This document shows, in pieces, positions 46,361 to 52,220 of a stretch of DNA of 52,220 bases; position 1 is the first letter of the stretch; each line of letters starts with the position of its first letter. The DNA is from a virus, in the IMG/VR virus record IMGVR_UViG_3300014962_000011, positions 1 through 52,220 of that record; one strand, given 5' to 3'. The position numbers were made by a program, and so were the translations under genes. The notes beneath the pieces are model-generated. The model did no database searches, was not told the DNA's origin, and saw nothing but the letters and a program-made list of their open reading frames with translations.

Positions 46361-46708
46361 ATGTGTAACACAAACTATAACACCGGACTTGCCAAATGGA
46401 CGCACGGCGAAGAAATGCGTGGTGACTGGCATAAGTACTTGGGGCCATGCCCGAAGTGTGGCTCCCCTACGTTTGACTATGGCGGCGGATGGAGGTGTCT
46501 AGCAATGTATTGCTTCAACAACGCATCAAATCCCGCCCCAAGTGTTGGGCCTACGCCTACATGGTGGAATAAAGGCATTCAAGTTGTTAGGGATGGTAAC
46601 GCATGGTGCGCTCACGGCGCTGACTTTCTAAATCTGCAAGAAAGCAACTGTGCTTTTGGGAGTACGCCGGATGAGGCCGTTAGTGAGTATTTAAAAATAG
46701 CAGCATGA
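46361..46708 (+). CDS. Zinc-ribbon hypothetical protein (115 aa)
   Basis: CPKCGSPTFDYGGGWRCLAMYC (about residues 30-51) is a zinc ribbon with two Cys pairs. The remainder contains WWNKGIQVVRDGNAWCA, a small beta-rich domain. May bind DNA. The stop overlaps the next miniprotein start. Confidence 0.6.
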   Translation: MCNTNYNTGLAKWTHGEEMRGDWHKYLGPCPKCGSPTFDYGGGWRCLAMYCFNNASNPAPSVGPTPTWWNKGIQVVRDGNAWCAHGADFLNLQESNCAFGSTPDEAVSEYLKIAA

Positions 46709-46785
46709 CACCCCTAATAATCCTCCCCGCTCTCCCGCTATTCTTATCAATCGCAATAGCAATTATTTGGCCTCCTAAAAAATAG
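46705..46785 (+). CDS. Membrane miniprotein (26 aa)
   Basis: Almost wholly hydrophobic (LIILPALPLFLSIAIAIIW) with a short basic end. Starts by ATGA overlap. Coding is likely but not certain because of its size. Confidence 0.4.
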   Translation: MTPLIILPALPLFLSIAIAIIWPPKK

Positions 46786-46789
46786 AGAA

Positions 46790-47095
46790 ATGAAGAAGAT
46801 AGAACTCAACCCGATACGCGAATGGGAAGAAAAGGACGGGAAGCGACTTACTGGCGGCATACGCCTCTACATAGGTAATCTGCACATTGGTACATGCCAC
46901 CCACGCAAAAACCTAGATGGAGACATTCAAAAGTACGATTTCATTTCAATGATGCCGGATGTCACATACCATATGAGCACAAAGAAAAAGACGATGGAAG
47001 AAATAAAGACAGAGGTAGAAGTGTCATTTAAGGAACTAGGAGCAAAAGTATTCAAGACAATTAGAACATTAACCCCATTAAAGCAAAAACAATGA
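46790..47095 (+). CDS. Hypothetical early protein (101 aa)
   Basis: Not recognised. IREWEEKDGKRLTGGIRLYI is followed by a beta-rich middle and a charged helix (TMEEIKTEVEVSFKELGAK). Ends by 4-base overlap with the next reading frame. Confidence 0.5.
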   Translation: MKKIELNPIREWEEKDGKRLTGGIRLYIGNLHIGTCHPRKNLDGDIQKYDFISMMPDVTYHMSTKKKTMEEIKTEVEVSFKELGAKVFKTIRTLTPLKQKQ

Positions 47096-47399
47096 AAGTA
47101 TACATCTCAGGTAAGATTTCCGGCATGAACCAATCAGAGGCTGAACAGATTTTTGAAAGCATGGAGCAAAAGACAGGGGTTTCTATAACGCCTACACTCC
47201 TTACAACAGGCTATTCAGCAAGCTATTTTATTCGGGTGGCGCAGTGTCTTTCAAAAAGGATATAGCGCCTGAATTTAAATCGAAGGCGTGGCCATATTGC
47301 CGCGCCCTTATGAGCAGCTTTGAGCCTAAACATGAAGATAAAGAGGCTGTTTGCGCTATGCTCATGTCTGAACTATTAGAAATAACAACTCCCGCCTAA
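47092..47399 (+). pseudogene. Frameshifted DUF4406-like / FEPKHEDKEAVCA-type gene
   Basis: The first frame (47092-47265) begins KVYISGKISGM, the start of DUF4406 proteins, but stops after 57 codons. From about 47170 the second frame encodes NAYTPYNRLF, then KSKAWPYCRALMSSFEPKHE and AVCAMLMSELLE to 47399, a pattern of another small phage protein family, with no start codon of its own. One lost or gained base near the GGGG run at about 47175 would join the frames. Deletion fusion, sequencing error or recoding are possible. Confidence 0.5.
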
Positions 47400-47428
47400 C
47401 CGCGTAATTATAAAATAAAGAGAAAGAT

Positions 47429-47647
47429 ATGAACACAAACAGACTAATAGGCGTTGGTAAAGACGCAAACGCGCTAACAATAGTAGGCGCTGAAATATCC
47501 ATAGAGCAATTTATGAGGCACGGGGAACAGCATTGGGGTATGGCTGTTCAAATATCCAAGTACTCGCTAGACGATGTTCTATTGGGTCTACTGGAAGACT
47601 ATGACATAGATGTAATAATTAAAAACCTTAAACAGCTAAACTCATAG
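47429..47647 (+). CDS. Hypothetical early protein (72 aa)
   Basis: Not recognised. Soluble alpha/beta protein, acidic C-terminus (DDVLLGLLEDYDIDVII). Confidence 0.5.
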   Translation: MNTNRLIGVGKDANALTIVGAEISIEQFMRHGEQHWGMAVQISKYSLDDVLLGLLEDYDIDVIIKNLKQLNS

Positions 47648-47649
47648 CC

Positions 47650-47760
47650 ATGAAGCTCCACATCGCCGCACTCCCGTACCCAAAGAGCCCGAAACGCCGG
47701 GTAAAACGAAACCTGCTGTTAGCGTTTTATGCAGCTTTGAACAACATCAATAAACAGTAA
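47650..47760 (+). CDS. Small basic protein (36 aa)
   Basis: Very basic (YPKSPKRRVKRNLLL), followed by a short helix. Starts 2 bases after the previous stop. Possible nucleic-acid binding; coding status moderate. Confidence 0.4.
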   Translation: MKLHIAALPYPKSPKRRVKRNLLLAFYAALNNINKQ

Positions 47761-47764
47761 AAAC

Positions 47765-47983
47765 ATGATACTAGCAAAAGACGCAAAGCGTAACGCCGAA
47801 AACTTTAGTTCGCAGTCTGAATTGGATGAAATATACCAACAGATAGAGCGCATATCGCTTCATGGCGTAACATTCTTGTACTCCGGAAAGTACCTGATAG
47901 AATCGGACATAAAAGCGCTGGAAAGCAACGGGTACACCATAAGAATATCCGAAGTAAACAAATGCCACAGAATAGAGTGGTAA
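47765..47983 (+). CDS. Hypothetical early protein (72 aa)
   Basis: Not recognised. Helical N-terminal half (AKDAKRNAENFSSQSELDEI) and beta C-terminal half (YTIRISEVNKCHRIEW). Confidence 0.5.
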   Translation: MILAKDAKRNAENFSSQSELDEIYQQIERISLHGVTFLYSGKYLIESDIKALESNGYTIRISEVNKCHRIEW

Positions 47984-48011
47984 TCACTTTTCATCAATAA
48001 ACAGTAAGAGT

Positions 48012-48863
48012 ATGAGCAACACAACACAAGTACAGAAAAAAACAGGCATCGCAGCCATATCAGAATACCTTAACGGCGGAGCGGTAGCTAAGAAGTTTGA
48101 AAGCATGATGGGCAAGCGGTCAACGCAGTTCATTACAAGCGTAATGCACGTTTGCGCCAACAATGAGCTATTAAAGAACGCCCTGCCCGAAACGGTCTAC
48201 CAAGCGGCAGCAGTAGCAGCTACGCTGGATCTGCCAATCAACAACAACCTGGGGTTTGCCTACATTATCCCTTACAAGGAAAAGCGCGAAGACGAACAAG
48301 GGCGCACCTATGATGTAGTAGTAGCTCAATTCCAGATGGGTTACAAGGGATTTATTCAACTGGCACAGCGTAGCGGTCAATTCAAGTACATAGGGGCAAG
48401 CCCTATATTCGAGGGGCAGCTAATAGAAAACAACCCGCTTACCGGCAACATCTTCGACTTTTCCAAAAAGAAGTCCGACACCGTAATAGGCTATGCAGCC
48501 GGATTCGTCCTTCTCAATGGCTTTGACACCACATTTTACATGCCGGTTGAAAAAATACACGCTCACGCCAAAAGGTACTCAAAGACCTATGAGAACAAAA
48601 ACGGTCGCTGGAAGCTGGACTTTGAAGGCATGGCAACCAAGACGGTTATTAAGTTGCTCCTGTCCAAATACGCCCCGCTATCAGTAGAAACAATCCAAAG
48701 CGCGGTAATGTTCGACCAAGCCACCATAAAGGACTTTGAGACAAAAGAAGTTGAGTACACGGACGCGGTAGAGGTGGAGCAGCACGTATTGGATGCTGTA
48801 AACATCGACAAAAAAGCAGTAGAAGCGGCAAAAACATCACAGCCAGAATTAAACATGCCATAA
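48012..48863 (+). CDS. recT: RecT-family single-strand annealing protein
   Basis: A 283-aa protein. The RecT core is clear: FITSVMHVCANNELLKNA, then AAAVAATLDLPINNNLGFAYIIPY and the conserved FQMGYKGFIQLAQRSGQF (about residues 102-120). It anneals single-stranded DNA for phage recombination. The C-terminal tail is acidic and Lys-rich, usual for regulation by partner proteins. The nuclease-translocase starts 1 base after it, so they are very probably partners. Confidence 0.92.
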   Translation: MSNTTQVQKKTGIAAISEYLNGGAVAKKFESMMGKRSTQFITSVMHVCANNELLKNALPETVYQAAAVAATLDLPINNNLGFAYIIPYKEKREDEQGRTYDVVVAQFQMGYKGFIQLAQRSGQFKYIGASPIFEGQLIENNPLTGNIFDFSKKKSDTVIGYAAGFVLLNGFDTTFYMPVEKIHAHAKRYSKTYENKNGRWKLDFEGMATKTVIKLLLSKYAPLSVETIQSAVMFDQATIKDFETKEVEYTDAVEVEQHVLDAVNIDKKAVEAAKTSQPELNMP

Positions 48864-48864
48864 C

Positions 48865-50967
48865 ATGAGCCAGTACAAAGAATATACCCCCGAGCAGGTT
48901 GAAGGTCTGGTAAGCCAGTTCCTTGTAAGCAGTTGGAGCTTTTCCCGCGTGTCAACGTTTGCGCGAAATGAAAAGGCTTTCGAGATGCAATACATCTTTA
49001 ACGTAGCCGCAAAGCTGTCGGCAACCACCATAGCGGGGCAGGCATACCACGCGGCGGTAGAGGCGTATTTCTTTAACCGCAAACGGGGGCATACGCTGGC
49101 GCTGGCAGACTTGGAAATTGTTTCTTTCAACTACATAGATGAAGTAAAGGCTAACCGATGGAAGATACAGAAAACAACGCCAACCATTGACGAATGCAGG
49201 GCTAAGGCTACGCAGTTGGCTACTATGCTGGTCAGGAACTTCTTCGCGGAAATATCGACCTATGAGGAAGATATAAAGGAGATAATAGATGTTGAGGTGA
49301 AATGCGAGGAGTTCCTGACCATTAATGGGGTAGACGTACCGCTGCCATGCCATGCGCGTATCGACCTAGTGGTAAGGACGAAAAGCGACCGTGTGGCGAT
49401 TGTTGACCATAAAAGCCGGTCCGGATATACATCAGACGATGAAATAGCAATGTCCATAGGCAGGCAGGCAATAACCTACATAAAGAGCTATGAGGCTAAG
49501 ACCGGGCAGCCAGTAGATGAAGTTTGGTTTATAGAGAATAAAACATCTATGAACAAAGACAAGTCACCACAGCTTAAAGCCTTTAAGATTGTGCTCGACG
49601 CTGATACCCGCAAGCTATACGAATCCCTGCTTTATGAGCCACTACGCCGCATGATAACAGCCGTAAACGACCCGGATTATGTGTACATGATGAACGACAC
49701 AGACAACTATGTAGACCGGGCCGAAATGTACGACTTCTGGGCGCGTACCATGATAAGCGAGGTTGACGACTTCAATGTAGACACGAGCAAGCGCGACCTA
49801 ATAACCAAGCGTCTGCGAAAAATACGGGACGCATCCGCGCCAATGGTAAGCCCACAGGTAATAAAACAGTTCAAAGAAAACGCAGCATCATTCATTCAAT
49901 ACGATTTAAGCCATACTAATATGACACCAAGCGAAAAGATAGAGCACGTACTACGCAGCTTTGGCATTATTGCCCGAGTCGCCCACCAGATGCAGGGATA
50001 TTCCAGCGATACATTCTTACTTGAAGTGTCCGCCGGGGTGCAAATATCCTCCATGAAAAAACACAGGCTGGACATTGCCAACGCCCTCGACGTTTCAAAC
50101 GTCCGTTTCTCTGAAAACCTTGTAATGCATGAAGGGAAGTCTTACATATCTGTAGACTTTTCAAAGAAGCGCGACCGGGATTTGATTTTCGACGAATCAG
50201 CTTTGGTTGGTCGCAGGTTGCCGCTGGGTAAGGATAATTTCGGTAATACCGTTGTGTGGGACTTGGATAACCACGCCACCCCTCATATGTTGATATGCGG
50301 GCAGACGGGTAGCGGCAAAAGTGTTAGCATACAATCAACTATTGAGTATGCGATACAATCCGGGATTGACAATATTATCATTCTCGATCCAAAATTCGAG
50401 TTCACAGATTATAATGACGTGCTGGGCATAACTGTAGTTAATGAAATTCTCGCCATAGAAAAGGAAATGGCAAAGCTGGTAGAGTACATGAATGAGCTAG
50501 TTCGCACAGGACGCAAAGAACCCACGCTTGTTGTGTTTGATGAGTTCGCGGACGCAGTGGCACAGTCGCGTAAAGGCAAAGAGCTGGACATAATGGAAAT
50601 GGTTCAGACCGGCACATATAAGAATGGTGCGCCAAAAATGGACTTAAAGAAAACAGGAGAACTTAAATCACTAGAGGAAAACCTACGCATACTGCTGCAA
50701 AAAGGACGCTCGTCTGGATTCAGGATAATAGCCGCTACGCAGCGTGCATCGGTTAAGGTAATCACAGGAGACGCAAAGGTGAATTTCCCTGTACAGGTTT
50801 GTTTCCGCGTACCAAAAGAGGCGGACAGCCGGGTAGTACTTGACGAAGCCGGGGCCGAATCATTAGCCGGCATGGGTGACGGGCTTATCAAGTCACCAGA
50901 GTACACGGAAACGGTTCGATTCCAGGCATACTACAAACCAAAGACTAACAAGGTAAAAGCCGCCTAA
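48865..50967 (+). CDS. PD-(D/E)XK nuclease fused to FtsK/HerA-type DNA translocase
   Basis: A 700-aa protein. N-terminal RecB-like nuclease domain (about 20-270): GQAYHAAVE (His62), HARIDLVV (Asp167), IVDHKS (Asp181, Lys183) and the QAITY motif (Gln201). C-terminal FtsK/SpoIIIE-like ATPase (about 440-695): Walker A GQTGSGKS near 479, Walker B VVFDEFAD near 555, and IIAATQRAS near 622. The middle (about 300-435) resembles the beta-domain of FtsK-type proteins. Expected to bind DNA ends, move along DNA and cut, supplying RecT with single strands. Uncommon fusion; function inferred. Confidence 0.85.
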   Translation: MSQYKEYTPEQVEGLVSQFLVSSWSFSRVSTFARNEKAFEMQYIFNVAAKLSATTIAGQAYHAAVEAYFFNRKRGHTLALADLEIVSFNYIDEVKANRWKIQKTTPTIDECRAKATQLATMLVRNFFAEISTYEEDIKEIIDVEVKCEEFLTINGVDVPLPCHARIDLVVRTKSDRVAIVDHKSRSGYTSDDEIAMSIGRQAITYIKSYEAKTGQPVDEVWFIENKTSMNKDKSPQLKAFKIVLDADTRKLYESLLYEPLRRMITAVNDPDYVYMMNDTDNYVDRAEMYDFWARTMISEVDDFNVDTSKRDLITKRLRKIRDASAPMVSPQVIKQFKENAASFIQYDLSHTNMTPSEKIEHVLRSFGIIARVAHQMQGYSSDTFLLEVSAGVQISSMKKHRLDIANALDVSNVRFSENLVMHEGKSYISVDFSKKRDRDLIFDESALVGRRLPLGKDNFGNTVVWDLDNHATPHMLICGQTGSGKSVSIQSTIEYAIQSGIDNIIILDPKFEFTDYNDVLGITVVNEILAIEKEMAKLVEYMNELVRTGRKEPTLVVFDEFADAVAQSRKGKELDIMEMVQTGTYKNGAPKMDLKKTGELKSLEENLRILLQKGRSSGFRIIAATQRASVKVITGDAKVNFPVQVCFRVPKEADSRVVLDEAGAESLAGMGDGLIKSPEYTETVRFQAYYKPKTNKVKAA

Positions 50968-50970
50968 ATT

Positions 50971-51234
50971 ATGACAGTCACAATCCACGGTATAGACTAC
51001 GAATGCAGCCCTGAGCTGGCAGAGGTTGTAAAGCAGCTTTATGACGAAGGGGTGCGCCTGAACCAGCAGGTAGAAACTATGGTGCAGACCATTGCAAACT
51101 ACCAGATGAAGAATGAAACAGCGGTGGCGCACCCTACAAGGGAAACGAGGTTACAGGTGTGGAAGGCTAAGAAGCAGCTATTGGAGTTGATACCAAAGAA
51201 CAAGATTGAGCAATTACAATTTTTCAGAGCATAA
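50971..51234 (+). CDS. Hypothetical recombination-operon protein (87 aa)
   Basis: Not recognised. Helical, with SPELAEVVKQLYDEGVRLN and a charged C-terminus (WKAKKQLLELIPKNK). Located 3 bases after the nuclease-translocase, so it may be its accessory factor. Confidence 0.55.
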   Translation: MTVTIHGIDYECSPELAEVVKQLYDEGVRLNQQVETMVQTIANYQMKNETAVAHPTRETRLQVWKAKKQLLELIPKNKIEQLQFFRA

Positions 51235-51264
51235 ACCCACCCCACTCTCAGAAAAGATACAGGT

Positions 51265-51576
51265 ATGAAGCAACACAAATTCAAAGCACAGCGAACAGAA
51301 ATAGACGGGATAAAGTTTGCCAGCAAGAAAGAGGCTAATAGGTATGTGATACTAAAGCTAATGGATAAACAGGGGTATATACGAAACCTACGCCTGCAAG
51401 TCCCATACGATCTGAATCCCGGCGGCGCGTTCAAATATCGCTACTTCGCTGACTTTGTTTATGAGCAGGGTAATGATACGATTGTCGAGGATTGCAAGGG
51501 GTATTTAACAAGAGAGTACAAAAAGAAACGCGCTTTGATGCTAAAGATACACAACATAAAAATAAAGGAGGTATAG
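51265..51576 (+). CDS. DUF1064 endonuclease-like protein (103 aa)
   Basis: QHKFKAQRTEIDGIKFASKK then EANRYVILKL, followed by RYFADFVY and IVEDCKGYLT, the E, D and E-x-K residues of a PD-(D/E)XK-type nuclease. DUF1064 proteins are common in phage recombination blocks and may act as resolvase-like or packaging nucleases. Next to RusA in many phages. Confidence 0.75.
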   Translation: MKQHKFKAQRTEIDGIKFASKKEANRYVILKLMDKQGYIRNLRLQVPYDLNPGGAFKYRYFADFVYEQGNDTIVEDCKGYLTREYKKKRALMLKIHNIKIKEV

Positions 51577-51577
51577 T

Positions 51578-52144
51578 GTGGAAATTATTTCATGGAAGCC
51601 GGTAGTAGGCTATGAAGGATTGTACGAAGTGAGCGACATGGGACGCGTGCGCAGCCTACATAAGAATACAAAGTCATCTAAGGTTGCTGGCAACATAATG
51701 CGTTTACACGCAAAACCAAAAGGGTATTTAGGAGTATCGCTTAGTAAGAATGGAAAGGTGTCCACTAAAATGGTGCATAGAATTGTCGCTATTGCGTTTA
51801 TATCCAACCCGTTTGGCAAGTTGACAGTAAACCACAAAGATGCAGACAAGCAAAACAACAGAGTAGATAACCTAGAGTGGGCTACGCAGTTAGAAAATGT
51901 CCAGCACGCTCGTGCTTTGGGGTTACAGCCGCCCATGTCCCCAAACTGTTGGGCTGCATCTACAAAAGCTATATCCAAAAAGGTGAGCATGTATTCAATT
52001 TCTGGAGATTATATCAGATCATTCCCTAGTACGCACGAAGCTTTCCGAGTTACAGGAATTTCTCAAACCGGAATATCGAAAATATGCCGTAATAAGATTA
52101 AAAATCCTACTAGGTATGTTTTCAAATACGACAACAAGCATTAA
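51578..52144 (+). CDS. NUMOD4-HNH homing endonuclease (188 aa)
   Basis: N-terminal NUMOD4 (WKPVVGYEGLYEVSDMGRVR), central HNH (TVNHKDADKQNNRVDNLEWAT), C-terminal NUMOD1-like DNA-binding motif (ISGDYIRSFPSTHEAFRVTG). GTG start 1 base after the DUF1064 stop. A free-standing homing endonuclease that cuts alleles lacking it. In the circular form it takes the place occupied by rusA and four small genes in the left end of the window. Confidence 0.85.
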   Translation: MEIISWKPVVGYEGLYEVSDMGRVRSLHKNTKSSKVAGNIMRLHAKPKGYLGVSLSKNGKVSTKMVHRIVAIAFISNPFGKLTVNHKDADKQNNRVDNLEWATQLENVQHARALGLQPPMSPNCWAASTKAISKKVSMYSISGDYIRSFPSTHEAFRVTGISQTGISKICRNKIKNPTRYVFKYDNKH

Positions 52145-52220
52145 CAACCATTTTAACAACCATAACGAGAAAGTATGAAAAAAGTAACAACAGTAGCTCT
52201 ACTGGCATTGAGCATGGCGA
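52144..52220 (+). repeat. 77-bp exact direct repeat, terminal copy
   Basis: Identical to 1292-1368 over its full length and cut off by the window end, so the true identity may run further. Supports joining the right end to position 1292 in a circle of 50,852 bp. Confidence 0.95.
52175..52220 (+). CDS. Start of lipoprotein gene, cut by window end
   Basis: The first 15 codons are the same as those of the lipoprotein at 1323. It is either the same gene reached again around the circle or a true second copy. Confidence 0.7.
   Translation, partial: MKKVTTVALLALSMA

Noticed and set aside
1-52220. CRISPR array, insertion sequence, diversity-generating retroelement or toxin-antitoxin operon
   Set aside because: No regularly spaced repeats, transposase, reverse transcriptase or recognised toxin was seen on either strand.

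Overview
This window looks like an almost complete temperate siphovirus genome from a Bacteroidota host, probably assembled as a contig (about 52 kb). Evidence for the host: promoter-like elements have the Bacteroidota form (TTTG at -33, TAnnTTTG at -7); starts lack Shine-Dalgarno sequences and have A-rich leaders; exported proteins are cut before glutamine, as is usual in that phylum; and many short early genes resemble families common in Bacteroidota phages. Evidence for a temperate lifestyle: a LexA-like CI repressor, a divergent Cro-like gene and an integrase with candidate arm-type sites next to it.

Layout. (1) 1-12.3 kb, plus strand: early genes. They include a 5'-truncated RusA resolvase, a lipoprotein, an HNH endonuclease with an unusual inverted-repeat leader, a DnaD-like initiator, a fused primase-helicase, a methyltransferase-like protein lacking its catalytic motif, a second tyrosine recombinase and many small proteins. 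They end at a terminator shared with the late strand (12274-12294). (2) 12.4-40.4 kb, minus strand, read right to left: small and large terminase, portal, scaffold-like protein, tRNA-Met, a degenerate tRNA, major capsid protein, connector and tail genes, tape measure, tail-tip genes, several exported adhesin-like proteins, then lysis (membrane proteins, unimolecular spanin, GH108 muramidase) and a DNA glycosylase. A plus-strand pair (membrane protein plus lipoprotein, 19.8-20.6 kb) and a 684-base promoter-rich noncoding region interrupt the tail genes. (3) 40.4-43.1 kb: leader of the terminase operon, integrase, attP-like repeats, CI repressor and the genetic switch. (4) 43.1-52.1 kb, plus strand: Cro, small early genes, RecT annealing protein, a PD-(D/E)XK nuclease fused to an FtsK-like translocase, a DUF1064 nuclease and a homing endonuclease.

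The last 77 bases repeat positions 1292-1368 exactly. Joining there gives a 50,852-bp circle in which the right early operon (cro, recT, nuclease-translocase) runs directly into the left early operon (initiator, primase). Bases 1-1291 then look like an alternative allele carrying rusA in place of the homing endonuclease.

The most interesting signals are: a dyad TTCC-N7-GGAA upstream of the late minus-strand operons, probably the binding site of an unidentified late regulator; the nuclease-FtsK fusion beside RecT, a possible one-chain end-resection machine; a set of late proteins with signal peptides; several candidate noncoding RNAs; and a tRNA-like gene with a shortened anticodon loop. All functional names come from reading sequence motifs by eye; no database search was run.
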